64,000 nt of DNA from Sphingomonas sp. H160509 (GCF_024124765.2 NZ_JAMXSR020000002.1:3058001-3122000), one strand, 5' to 3'; counted from the stretch's first letter, positions 8,405 to 17,593 are shown. Translations and numbers: made by a program. The notes: a model not told the origin generated them from the sequence alone.

Positions 8405-9097
8405 ATGACCGAGCCGCTGGGCATCGCCTTCCTGCTGTTCCCGAACGTGACGCAGCTTGACCTGACCGGCCCCGCGCAGGTTCTGTCGCGGCTCGGCAAC
8501 GCTCGGCTCGATCTTGTCTGGAAGACGCTGGAGCCGGTCCCGACCGACGCCGGTTTCTCGATCGTGCCGACCGCGACCTTTGCGGACGTGCCGTATGCCG
8601 ACATTCTCTGCGTGCCCGGCGGTTTCGGCATAAACGGCGTGATCGCCGACGACGAGGCGATGGCGTGGGTCCAGACGGTTGGGGCCGAAGCGACGTGGGT
8701 TACGAGCGTCTGCACCGGCTCGCTGATTCTCGGCGCGGCGGGGTTGCTCGATGGCTACCGCGCCGGCTGCCACTGGGCGCAACGCGACATGCTGACTCTG
8801 TTCAATGCGATTCCAGTCGATGCGCGCACCGTGGTCGATCGCAACCGCGTGACAGGCGGCGGCGTGACCGCGGGGATCGACTTCGCGTTGACGCTGACCG
8901 CGATGATCCGCGGCGAGGCGCATGCTCGAGCGGTGCAACTCGGTCTGGAATATGACCCCGCGCCGCCATTCGACAGCGGTTCACCCGCCAAGGCCGGTCC
9001 CGAGATCGTCGCGGCGTATCAGCGCCGCATGCAGTCGATCGTTCCTACGCGCGACGACGATCTGCGCGCGTTAGCAAAGCTCCGTGGTTACGAGTGA
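8405..9097 (+). CDS. DJ-1/PfpI family protein, isonitrile hydratase-like
   Basis: 230 residues with a single DJ-1/PfpI domain and no C-terminal AraC helix-turn-helix, so it is an enzyme, not a GlxA regulator. The nucleophile-elbow cysteine is in VTSVCTGSLILGAAGLL (about residue 101), followed by Thr. An acidic residue in TQLDLTGPAQVL matches the Asp of Pseudomonas isonitrile hydratase InhA. RATxHW-like DGYRAGCHWAQRD is also conserved. Isonitrile hydratase activity is an inference from these motifs; related proteins have other roles. AAGGAG lies seven bases before the ATG at 8405. It converges with dedA, overlapping by ten bases. Confidence 0.85.
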   Translation: MTEPLGIAFLLFPNVTQLDLTGPAQVLSRLGNARLDLVWKTLEPVPTDAGFSIVPTATFADVPYADILCVPGGFGINGVIADDEAMAWVQTVGAEATWVTSVCTGSLILGAAGLLDGYRAGCHWAQRDMLTLFNAIPVDARTVVDRNRVTGGGVTAGIDFALTLTAMIRGEAHARAVQLGLEYDPAPPFDSGSPAKAGPEIVAAYQRRMQSIVPTRDDDLRALAKLRGYE

Positions 9098-9720
9098 CGC
9101 TTCAGCCCGCGTACCCGGTGCCAGATATAGAAGCCGACCAGCGCGATCAGGACGACGCCGATCAACAGGTCGGCGCTGTGGAAAGCGGCCTTCACGCGTG
9201 GATCGCTGTCCCATTTGTCACCGAGCTTCATGCCGACCCACGCCAGCCCGAAGCACCACGGCCACGACCCGATGAACGTATAAACGTGGAACGGTACAAG
9301 CTTCATCCGCGCGACGCCGGCGGGAAACGCGATGAATGAGCGGATGACGGGGAGCAGGCGGCCGATTAGCACTGCCATCGAGCCCCACCGGGCGAAGAAC
9401 CGGTCCGCCGCGTCGAGCTCGCCCGGTCCTATCAGCAGGTATTTGCCCCAGCGCTCGGCCATCGGCCGCCCGCCACGCTTGCCGACTTCATACGCGACGA
9501 TCGAGCCGAGATTGCACCCGATCGCGCCCGCGGTCGCGGCCAGATACAGATCGAACCGCCCGGTCGAGACGAGGTAGCCGGCGAACGGCATGATGATCTC
9601 GGATGGCAACGGGATGCACGCGCTTTCGATCGCCATGAGCAGCGCGATGCCGACATAGCCACCCGACGAGATGACGCCGATCGTGAAGGTAGCCAGCACG
9701 GCCAGGATCTTTTCGAACAT
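9088..9720 (-). CDS. DedA family (VTT domain) inner-membrane protein
   Basis: 210 residues with five to six hydrophobic segments. The VTT/SNARE-associated domain is marked by ESACIPLPSEIIMPFAGYL, RFFARWGSMAVLIGRLLPVIR with the conserved R-x3-P-x6-G region, and SFIAFPAGVARM. DedA proteins are thought to be proton-coupled lipid-carrier flippases that support envelope integrity. The substrate here cannot be told. The frame is intact. It is convergent with the DJ-1 gene, and its promoter region is shared divergently with the aldo/keto reductase at 9801. Confidence 0.92.
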   Translation of the reverse strand: MFEKILAVLATFTIGVISSGGYVGIALLMAIESACIPLPSEIIMPFAGYLVSTGRFDLYLAATAGAIGCNLGSIVAYEVGKRGGRPMAERWGKYLLIGPGELDAADRFFARWGSMAVLIGRLLPVIRSFIAFPAGVARMKLVPFHVYTFIGSWPWCFGLAWVGMKLGDKWDSDPRVKAAFHSADLLIGVVLIALVGFYIWHRVRGLKRHS

Positions 9721-9800
9721 GGCTCGGTCGATTGCGCGAACCGGGCGCGGAAGGGAAGAGCCAATCGGAACCGCCGGCCGTGTCGTGCGCTGTTTGCGGC

Positions 9801-10598
9801 ATGACAGATCTTACACTCAACGACGGCCGCACGATGCCCCAGCTCGGCATGGGCACGTGGCAGATCCCCGACAGCCAGGCCGCGGCGATCGTCCGCTCTG
9901 GGCTCGATATCGGCTTCCGACTGGTCGACACCGCCGCGATCTACGACAACGAACGAGGGGTCGGCGACGGCTATAAGGGCTCGGATGCGTTCCTAACAAC
10001 GAAGCTGTGGAACGATCGTCAGGGCGATGCCGAAGCGGCGATGGATGAGAGCCTTGCGCTGCTCGGTGTCGAGTCGGTCGACCTGTACCTGATGCACTGG
10101 CCGGTGCCGAAGCAGGACAAGTATGTCGAAGCCTGGCAGGCGATGATCGCACTGCGCGATGCCGGGAAGGCCAAGTCGATCGGCGTGTCGAACTTCCTGC
10201 CCGAGCATATCGACGCGATTGTCGCTGCGACCGGCGTGACGCCGGCGGTCAACCAGATCGAACTTCACCCGAATTTCCAGCAGCGTGAGCAGCGCGCCTA
10301 TCATGAAGCGCACGGAATCATGACGCAAAGCTGGAGCCCGTTGGGGCAGGGCAAGACGCTGTTGCAAGACGGCGCGATCGTCCGGATCGCGGACAAGCAC
10401 GGTCGCAGTGCGGCACAAGTTATCCTGGCGTGGCATCTGGCGAACGGCTTCTCGGTCATCCCGAAGGCATCCGATGCAGAGCATCTGGCGGACAATTTCG
10501 CAGCGCTTGACCTGACACTGGACGACGAGGACATGGCCGCGATCGAAACGCTCGACGATCCCGCGGGCCGGCTGGGACCAGAACCGAACAGCATGTAA
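9801..10598 (+). CDS. Aldo/keto reductase (2,5-diketo-D-gluconate reductase type)
   Basis: NADPH-dependent carbonyl reductase with a TIM barrel, 265 residues. The catalytic tetrad is visible: Asp in LVDTAAIY, Tyr in the same motif, Lys in TTKLWND, and His in YLMHWPVPK. The family signatures GVSNF and VIPKAS (cofactor phosphate binding) are present. The ATG at 9801 is chosen because MTDLTLNDGRTMPQLGMGTW matches the family N-terminus; the 23 upstream in-frame residues look non-coding. Physiological substrate is unknown. It is followed by a palindrome that separates it from the convergent UdgX gene. Confidence 0.92.
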   Translation: MTDLTLNDGRTMPQLGMGTWQIPDSQAAAIVRSGLDIGFRLVDTAAIYDNERGVGDGYKGSDAFLTTKLWNDRQGDAEAAMDESLALLGVESVDLYLMHWPVPKQDKYVEAWQAMIALRDAGKAKSIGVSNFLPEHIDAIVAATGVTPAVNQIELHPNFQQREQRAYHEAHGIMTQSWSPLGQGKTLLQDGAIVRIADKHGRSAAQVILAWHLANGFSVIPKASDAEHLADNFAALDLTLDDEDMAAIETLDDPAGRLGPEPNSM

Positions 10599-10630
10599 TG
10601 AAGGTGAAGAGGCGGCTCGACTGAGAAGCT

Positions 10631-10712
10631 CGTCATCCTGACGAAAGTCAGGAACTAGGGTAACGGGCGTTGCGCTATTCGGCTCTGGATCCTGACTTTC
10701 GTCAGGATGACG
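10631..10712. repeat. Palindrome family D copy 1: 23-base perfect arms
   Basis: CGTCATCCTGACGAAAGTCA (10631-) and its exact complement ending at 10712 form 23-base perfect arms around a 36-base loop. Each arm itself is a small hairpin (CTGACGAAAGTCAG). It lies between convergent genes (reductase and udgX), where it could end both transcripts. It resembles the GTCATCC-type extragenic palindromes at 53408-53506 and 54852-54946. Confidence 0.85.
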
Positions 10713-10746
10713 GAGATAGGGAGCGTGAAGTTTGCTCGTTCGGTGA

Positions 10747-12131
10747 TCAAGCAATCCGGCCGCCGACCGTTCGCAAGTCCTCGACGAACCGCGCATACTC
10801 TTCCGCCGCGTGCGCTGGATCGGGTAGCCTTAGCAGATAGCTTGGATGCACCGTGATCCAGGCCTCGCCGCCATCCGGTAATTGCAGCGCCCGGCCACGC
10901 TCACGGCCGATCGTCATCACCTTCCCGAACAGCGACCGCGCCGCCGTCGCGCCGAGCGCGACCGTCACCTTCGGCTTGATCAGCATCTGTTCCTGCTCGA
11001 TCCACCAGCGGCAGGCGTCGATTTCGCCCGCGCCCGGTTTGGCGTGGATGCGGCGTTTGCCGCGCTGTTCGAACTTGAAGTGTTTGACCGCGTTGGTGAC
11101 GTAGGCGCGTGAGCGGTCTACGCCTGCCTCCGCCATCGCCTTGTCGAACATCTGGCCGGCCGGGCCGACGAACGGGCGTCCGGCGATATCCTCCTGGTCG
11201 CCCGGTTGCTCGCCGACGAACATCAGCGGCGCGTCGACCGGGCCTTCGCCGAACACGGTTTGCGTTGCGGGTTTATAGAGCGGGCAGCGGGTGCAGCCGG
11301 CGGCCTCGTCGCGCAGTGCTTCCCATGCGATCAGGCTGTTGCCGCCGACGTTGTCGCGCGCTTTCTGGATCATGCCGCTCTCCCTTGCTTGCGCCGCTGC
11401 AAGCAAGCCCGGGACCAGCGCGGTCTCGGGCATGTTCTTCCAGTATTTCTTTGGCATCTCCTTCAGCATCGCGCCGATCTTCACGCGCGCCGGGTTGAAG
11501 ATGCTGGCGTAGTACGTCTTCCAGACCTCCTCGGTCGGGTCGCCGTCGGGGGCATCCGACTTGCTCGCGCCGGGGCCTTCGCTGAGCGCCTTGCCGTCCC
11601 AATGGATCGAGACTTCGGGCGTCAGGATCGACCAGCGCATGCTGGCGAAGCGGTTGACGAAGAACGCGGCGTTGGCGCGGACGATGTGGTGGTCGGGTTC
11701 GAACCACGCGACGAAGCGCGTGCCGCCGTCCTCCTCGACTTCGCGGAAACGGAGGAATGCGCGCATCTTGTGGATGTCGCGGCGGACGTCCTTGGCGATC
11801 CGGTCGAGGCGGCGGACGAGCGGATCGGCGCGGTCCTCGATCAATTTTTGTTCGCGGCGGAGGCGGAAAAGCAGCGTGTAGAGCAGGGCGAACCGCTCTG
11901 GGTCGCTGCCGAGGATGGCGCTGCGGGCTAGATCTATGAAGGCGCGGGGGACGGAGAACGCGCCGGGGGGCGGGGCAGGTGCGGGTTCGGCGACGGTTGC
12001 GAACAGGTCGACGGGTTCGTCGCCAACTTGCCAGACGACGTCGTCGGGGGGACGTCCTCGGCGATCAGGCCACGCGCGGCGTCGCGCCAGCCGTCGAAGT
12101 CGTCGGGTTCGGATAGGGTTACGACGCGCAT
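10747..12131 (-). CDS. udgX: UdgX-type uracil-DNA glycosylase with N-terminal DUF4130-like domain (frame broken at 12046-12051)
   Basis: Family-4-like uracil-DNA glycosylase that binds uracil-containing DNA very tightly and forms a covalent adduct. About 461 residues after repair. Residues about 1-250 are the DUF4130/TIGR03915-type part (begins MRVVTLSEPDDFDGWRDAAR; contains MRAFLRFREVEEDGGTRFVAWFEPDH). The rest is the glycosylase: Fe-S cysteines from GCTRCPLYK onward, the UdgX signature GEQPGDQED, and loop KRRIHAKP, whose His is the covalent residue in mycobacterial UdgX. HPSYLLR is motif 3. The C6 run at 12046-12051 (G6 on plus) needs one extra base or two fewer to join EDVPP to DDVVWQVGDEP. 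It is downstream of its usual radical-SAM partner. Confidence 0.9.
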
Positions 12132-12135
12132 CTTT

Positions 12136-12237
12136 ACCTCCTTCCCTGAAAAGGAGGGGGCTGGTTGCTTTCGAGGGAGTGCTGCGTGAGCCTCAGGCCG
12201 ACCCACCCCCAACCCCCTCCCTTTCAGGGAGGGGAGC
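12136..12237. repeat. Two-armed palindrome (family C) between rSAM and udgX
   Basis: Arms CCTCCTTCCCTGAAAAGGAGG and CCCTCCCTTTCAGGGAGGGG flank a core with GGCCGACCCACCCCCAACCCC. A related single arm is at 7898-7936. It lies in the 122-base gap inside the rSAM-udgX operon, so a folded RNA here might modulate the downstream gene. Confidence 0.7.
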
Positions 12238-12253
12238 AGGTCGTGCGCGCGGG

Positions 12254-13500
12254 TCACGCGAACATTTCCATTTGCTTGGGTTTCGGGGCGACGATCGGGC
12301 GGAGTTCGGCTTTGTCCGCTAGCGTCACGGGGCGCCAATCCTCGGCGATGATGAAGGGGCGGAGCTTGGCGACCGACACGGTCAGCCGGGCGATGTCCGC
12401 CAAATGCAGGCGGCGCCAGCGGCGGCTGGTGAGGATGCCGTTGACCGCCTTCACACCGAGCCCGGGGACGCGGAGGAGCATTTCGCGGGGGGGCGCGGTT
12501 GACGTCTACCGGGAAAGAGCCGCGAAATTTGAGCGCCCAGGCGAGCTTGGGATCGATGTCGAGTGGGAGCATGCCGGTCGCGTCGTCGGCGGCCGCTACC
12601 ACCTCGTGAGGCTGGAACTCGTAGAAGCGCATCAGCCAGTCGGACTGGTACAGACGGTGCTCGCGCATTAGCGGCGGGCGTTGCAGCGGGAGAACGGCGC
12701 TCGCGTCGGGGATCGGGCTGAACGCCGAATAATAGACCCTGCGAAGGCCGAAGCGGTCGTACAGGGTCGACGCCTTTCGGACGATGTCGCCGTCGGTTGC
12801 GGCATCGGCGCCGACGATCATCTGCGTCGACTGGCCGGCAGGGGGCAAACTTCGGCGCGGACTTGTACTTGGCCTTGGCGTCCTTGCCGTCGATGATCGA
12901 GGCCTTCACCTCGGCCATCGCGGTCTCGATACGGACGCCGTCTTTCTCGGGGGCGAGACGCTTCAGGCCGTTCGCAGTCGGGAGTTCGACGTTGATCGAG
13001 ACGCGGTCCGCATACAGCCCGGCCTGGTGAACGAGTTCGGGATCGGCGTCGGGGATCGTCTTGAGGTGGATGTAGCCGCGAAAATGGTGATCCTCGCGCA
13101 AACTCCGCGCGACTTCGACCATCTGCTCCATCGTGTAGTTCGATGAGGCGATGATGCCGGACGAGAGGAACAGGCCCTCGATATAATTGCGCTTGTAAAA
13201 GGCGATGGTGAGATCGACGACTTCCTTCGCCGTAAACCGCGCACGCCGCACGTTCGAGCTCTTGCGGTTGATGCAATAATGGCAGTCGAAGATGCAGCTG
13301 TTGGTCAGCAGGATCTTGAGCAGCGAGATGCAGCGGCCATCGGGGGCGTAGGCGTGGCAGATTCCCATGCCTTCGGTCGAGCCGAGCCCCTTGCCGTCTT
13401 TCGAATTGCGCTTGGTCGTACCCGACGACGCGCAGGACGCATCGTATTTGGCCGCGTCGGCGAGGATCTCGAGCTTTTCACGGGTGTCGAGTTGGGCCAT
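12254..13500 (-). CDS. Putative DNA modification/repair radical SAM protein (UdgX-linked; two frame breaks)
   Basis: Radical SAM enzyme of the family that co-occurs with UdgX (TIGR03916 type). 414 residues after repair. The 4Fe-4S cysteines are in NSCIFDCHYCINR (C-x3-C-x2-C), with a preceding conserved GICHAYAPDGRCISLLKIL. The C-terminus resembles a helix-hairpin-helix: VPGLGVKAVNGILTSRRWRR, suggesting DNA binding. Frame breaks are at 12841-12845 (G5 on plus) and 12487-12493 (G7); removing one base from each restores FAPAGQSTQMIVG and VNRAPREMLLRVPG. Exact chemistry is unknown for the family. The start ATG at 13500 is preceded at once by a GAAC-N7-GAAC element, consistent with SOS control. 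Confidence 0.9.
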
Positions 13501-13502
13501 TC

Positions 13503-13517
13503 GTTCGTCTTACGTTC
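13503..13517. promoter_or_regulatory. Probable LexA (SOS) box, GTTC-N7-GTTC
   Basis: GTTCGTCTTACGTTC is an exact match to the alphaproteobacterial LexA consensus GTTC-N7-GTTC. It ends three bases from the start codon of the radical-SAM gene (minus strand). LexA bound here would block transcription of the rSAM-udgX pair until DNA damage. The match is seen directly; the regulation is inferred. Confidence 0.6.
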
Positions 13518-13600
13518 CGCGAAAAGGGGTGTCGAGTGATGGAGATCAACTTGTCGCTATGTCGTTGTACTGGCCGCCTTTCGGGTCGGCTCCGATGCTG

Positions 13601-13650
13601 GAAGTGCACAAAGTGCAGACGCTGGGAGCATTTTGCCGATGTCTGCACTT
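13601..13650 (-). promoter_or_regulatory. TGCACTT tandem-repeat motif, copy 2, within a hairpin
   Basis: On the minus strand this contains CCCAGCGTCTGCACTTTGTG followed by CACTTC, matching the copy at 8264-8288 at 24 of 25 positions. In addition AAGTGCAGAC (13611-13620) and GTCTGCACTT (13641-13650) are perfect 10-base inverted repeats, so the region can form a stem with a 20-base loop. It lies about 100 bases upstream of the radical-SAM gene. Confidence 0.5.
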
Positions 13651-13718
13651 AGGCCCTGACGTGCACGATTGCGGATTCACGACGGTGGCAAGATCGGGTT
13701 GTGTAGGACACCCGAAAG

Positions 13719-13886
13719 TCAGCCGAGCAGATAGCGGATCAGGTCGACCATGCCGCCGAGGCTCACGGGCAAGAGCAGCAACAGGAAGAGATAGACGAAG
13801 ACCAGGCGGGTGAGCGCTTTCTCGTGCCGATACACGGGCTTGCGGGGAGGCAGATCCCTCCTTGCGCGGCCAGATGCTGGATTCAT
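13719..13886 (-). CDS. Small single-span membrane protein downstream of smc
   Basis: An intact 55-codon frame, too short for most gene callers. It begins MNPASGRARRDLPPRKPVYR and continues with a strong hydrophobic helix LVFVYLFLLLLLPVSLGGM, ending DLIRYLLG. The N-terminus is basic, predicting N-in topology. It starts 43 bases after the smc stop on the same strand, so it may be co-transcribed. I know no function. Support comes from the uninterrupted frame and the clear membrane helix. Confidence 0.6.
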   Translation of the reverse strand: MNPASGRARRDLPPRKPVYRHEKALTRLVFVYLFLLLLLPVSLGGMVDLIRYLLG

Positions 13887-13929
13887 CGAGGAACATCAAG
13901 GGTCAACGTCGCGCACGAGGATTGTCTCC

Positions 13930-16900
13930 CTACGCGGTTGCAATGAGTCCGGTTGCGGCTTGCAGGTCGACCGAGACGAGGCGGCTGACGCCGCGTTCGA
14001 TCATCGTCACGCCGAACAGGCGGTGCATGCGGCTCATCGTGACGGCGTTGTGCGTGACGACGAGGTAGCGCGTGTCGGTGTCGCGGGACATGCGGTCGAG
14101 CAGGTCGCAGAAGCGCTCGATATTGGCGTCGTCGAGCGGCGCATCGACCTCGTCGAGGACGCAGATCGGCGCGGGATTGGTGAGGAACAGGCCGAAGATC
14201 AGCGCGACTGCGGTCAGCGCCTGTTCGCCGCCCGACAGGAGGGTGAGCGACTGGAGGCGTTTGCCGGGTGGTTGCGCCATGATCTCGAGACCGGCTTCGA
14301 GCGGGTCGTCTGAGTCGATCAGTTCCAGATGCGCGGCGCCGCCGTCGAAGAGGGTGGTGAAGAGGCGCTGGAAATGGCCGTTCACCGCCTCGAACGCGGC
14401 GAGCAGGCGCTGGCGGCCTTCACGGTTCAGCGTGCCGATCGAGCCGCGCAGGCGGTTGACGGCCTGGCCGAGTTCTTCGCGTTCGACCGCGTTGCTGCGC
14501 GCGGACTCTTCGAGTTCGGCGAGTTCGGTTTCGGCGACGAGGTTGACCGGGCCGATCCGCTCTCGGTCGGTGGTGAGGCGGTCGTGCGTGGCGGACTCCT
14601 CGGCTGGTGCGCGGACGTCGGCGACCGCGAAGCCGAGACGTTCGGGGAGCACCGGGGCGGGGCATTGGAAGCGCTCGCCCGAGAGGCGGCCGAGATCGAG
14701 GCGGCGCGCTTCGTGGTTTTCGACGCGGGCGATCGCGCCGGCGCGGGCTTCGCGGGCGACGGCGAGCGCTTCGGTGGCGGCGCGGTGGGCGTCGTCGGCG
14801 GTGCGGGCGGTGGTTTCCGCAGTGCGTTCGGTGGCAAGGAGCGCGTCGGCGGTTGTGCGCGCGTCTTGGTGTCCGGCGTCGAGCGTCGCGATTTCGGCGT
14901 CTAGGGCGGCGGGGCGAGCGGCGATGGCGGCGAGGTCGGCGCCCAGCGTGGTTTCGCGCGTGTCCATGGCGGCGATGCGCTTGGCGGCTTCACCGGCGCG
15001 CGCGCGCCAGCTTCGGGTGTCGGCTTGCGCGGCGGACAGGCGTTCGCGGTGGGTGGCGATGCCGCGGTCGAGCGTGGTGCGATCGGCACGGGCCTGCGCG
15101 ACGGCGGCGCGGGCGCGCTCGGCGTCGTATTGAAGCGCGGCGACTTGGCGGGCGTTGGCGGTGCCATCGGGGACGGCGGCCATCGCGGCTTCGGCGCGGG
15201 TGCGGTCGGCGTGCGCGTCGGCGACGTCGTCGGCGATGCGGTACGCGCGTATGTCGAGGTCAGCGCGCTGGGTGGCGAGGCGTTCGAGCGCGGCGGCGGC
15301 GCGGTCTTCCTGGCGGAGGGCGTCGCGCGCGGCGGTTTCGGCGCGTTGCAGGGCGGCGCGGGCGGTTTGTGACTGGCCTCTAGCCTGGGCGATCCGCTCG
15401 TTGATCGCGGCGCGGGTTCGTTCGGCCTCGTCCAGCGCCTTGGCTGCGACGGGGCGGGCGGCCTGGAGCGCGGCTAGGCGGTTGCGGCGGACGAGGCGTT
15501 CGGCGGCTGCCGCGCCGGTGCCGGTTGCGGTGAAGCCGTCCCAGCGGCGGAGTTGGCCGTCGCGGGTGACGATGCGCTGGCCGACGGCGAGGTGTTGCTG
15601 GCCGTCGGTGTCGACGACGAAGATTTGCGCGAGCCTGCGGGCTAGGGCGGGGGGGCGCGTCGACATGCTTTGCCAGCGGTTCGGCGTCGGCGGGTGGGGC
15701 AGGGTCGTCTTCGCGGGGCTCGGCGCCGGCCCATGCGTCGAGGCCGGTGTCGAGATCGTCGCCGAGTGCTGCGGCGAGTGCGCGTTCGTAGCCGCTGCTG
15801 GCCGAGACATGGTCGAGCAGCCGGTCGCGGCCGCTGCGCTGCGTTGCCTTGGTGAGCGCGGAAACTTCGCTGTCGATCGCGGCGAGGTCTGCGCGGGCGG
15901 TGGCGCGGGTGATTTCGGCGGCGTCTCGCGCACTGGTCGCGGCGGCTTCGTCGGTGTCTGCTTGTGTGATGGCCTGGCGAGCGGACTCTGCGGCGGCGGT
16001 CGCGGCGCGTCGGGCGTCGGCGGCGGTTTCGCGCTCCGCGGCTAGCGGCCTCGGTGTCGCCGAGGGCGCGGAGAGCGGCGGCGATCTGCGCGGCATCGCG
16101 GTCGGCGCGGTCGGCGCGGGTGCGGGCGGCGGCGAGGGCAGCGCTGGCGACGCGGACTTCGGCGGCGTCGCGGGCTTGCGTGGCGAGCGCCTGGGCGAGC
16201 GCGACCTCGGCATCTCGGGCTTTGCGTTCGGTGTCGGCGAGTGCGGCGTCGAGATCGGGGATCGCGGCGGTGGCGTCGGCGATCGCGGTGTCGAGCGCCT
16301 TCGCCTCGTCGGCGAGGCGCGCGAGCGCGGCGGCGGCGTCGCTGGCGAGCGATCCTTCGCGGGCGCGGTCGTCGGCGATCCGGGCGCGGGCGTCGGTGAG
16401 GTCGGCGATCCTGCGCTCGACGCTGGCCTTCTCGGTTTTGAGCGCGGCGAGGCGGTGGGCGAGGTCGCCGACCAGGTCCCGCGCGACGAGCGCTGCGGTG
16501 CGGGCGGTGGCGACGGCTTCGATCGCGCGGTGCTGGTCTGCGGCGGCGGCGCGTTCGGCTTCGGTGGTGGCGTGGACGCGGGTTTCGGCAGCGGCGGCTT
16601 CGGCCTCGGCGGCGTCGGCTGCGGTGGCAGCTTCGCGCCAGCGGGCGAAGAGTGTGCGGGCTTCGGCGACGCGGATCTGCGCGGAGATGAGGCGGTAGCG
16701 TTCGGCGGCGCGGGCTTGGCGTTTCAGCGTGGCGGCGCGCGCATCCTGATCGGAGATGATCTCGTCGAGCTTGGCGAGATTGGCTTCGGTGGCGCGGAGT
16801 TTTCCCTCGGCGTCTTTCCGCCGGACGTGGAGGCCGGCGATTCCGGCGGCTTCCTCCAGCATCGCGCGGCGGTCGGCAGGCTTGGCGGCGATGACCGCGC

Positions 16901-17318
16901 CGATCTTGCCTTGGCTGACGAGCGCGGGGGAATGCGCGCCGGTGGCGGCGTCGGCGAAGAGCAGGCCGACGTCCTTGGCGCGGACGTCGCGGCCGTCGAT
17001 CCGGTAGGCGGAGCCGGCGCCGCGTTCGATCCGGCGGACGATTTCTCTTTCGTCACCGGCGATTTCGGCGAGGATTGAGACTTCGGCGAAGTCGCGTGGC
17101 GGGCGGGTTGCGGTGCCGGCGAAGATGACGTCGTCCATGCCGGCGCCCCGCAGCGATTTCGCGCTGGCCTCGCCCATCGTCCAGCGGAGCGCTTCGAGGA
17201 GGTTCGACTTGCCGCAGCCATTGGGGCCGACGACGCCGGTAAGGCCGGGTTCGATGCGGAGATCGGCGGGGTCGACGAAGCTCTTGAAGCCGGTGATGCG
17301 GAGGCGCTTGATCTGCAT
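13930..17318 (-). CDS. smc: Chromosome segregation protein SMC (two frame breaks)
   Basis: ATPase of the SMC-ScpAB condensin that organises and segregates the chromosome. About 1128 residues after repair. Head domain: Walker A GPNGCGKSN near residue 35, signature LLSGGEQALTAVAL, and Walker B ICVLDEVDAPLDDAN near the C-terminus. Two long Ala/Arg/Glu-rich coiled coils flank a hinge around residue 520-560 (GYERALAAALGDDLD, RDGQLRRWDGF). Frame breaks: one extra base near 16043-16052, and the G7 run at 15649-15655, where C6 on the coding strand gives HVDAPPALARRLAQIF. An essential gene broken twice argues for sequencing errors. The start ATG at 17318 gives MQIKRLRITGFKSF. Confidence 0.95.
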
Positions 17319-17375
17319 TCTTGCGCCCCCGACGACTGATGTTGCTGTTATCCCGGACCGTTGCGCTGTTGTTTC

Positions 17376-17567
17376 CCCGCGAAGGCGGGGACCCAGACTG
17401 GGCTCCCGCCTTCGCGGGAGAACAAGAAAGAGCGGCCGTCTGGCAGGTACGCCGCACTTAGCTTCCACCCCGGCGAAGGCCGGGGCCCAATTGGGAGACG
17501 GCGCTAACGAAGGTGGCGCTCCATTACTGCGTCCTTTCCAATTGGGCCCCGGCCTTCGCCGGGGTGG
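17376..17567. repeat. Two palindromes upstream of smc (family E)
   Basis: Element one (17376-17418) has arms CCCGCGAAGGCGGG and CCCGCCTTCGCGGG. Element two has 30-base perfect arms at 17465-17494 and 17538-17567, built from CCCCGGCGAAGGCCGGGG plus CCCAATTGG. They fill the 275-base gap between the DsbA-like gene and smc. They are typical extragenic REP-like palindromes; no gene is visible there. Confidence 0.8.
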
Positions 17568-17593
17568 TACGGTGGGTCGAGACGGCGTGCGGC

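Noticed and set aside
14072..17078. Long open frames on the plus strand opposite smc, up to about 409 codons
   Set aside because: They are mirror frames of an Ala/Arg-rich coiled-coil gene at high G+C. Their products are Gly/Arg-rich without any family motif, while the minus strand encodes a textbook SMC.
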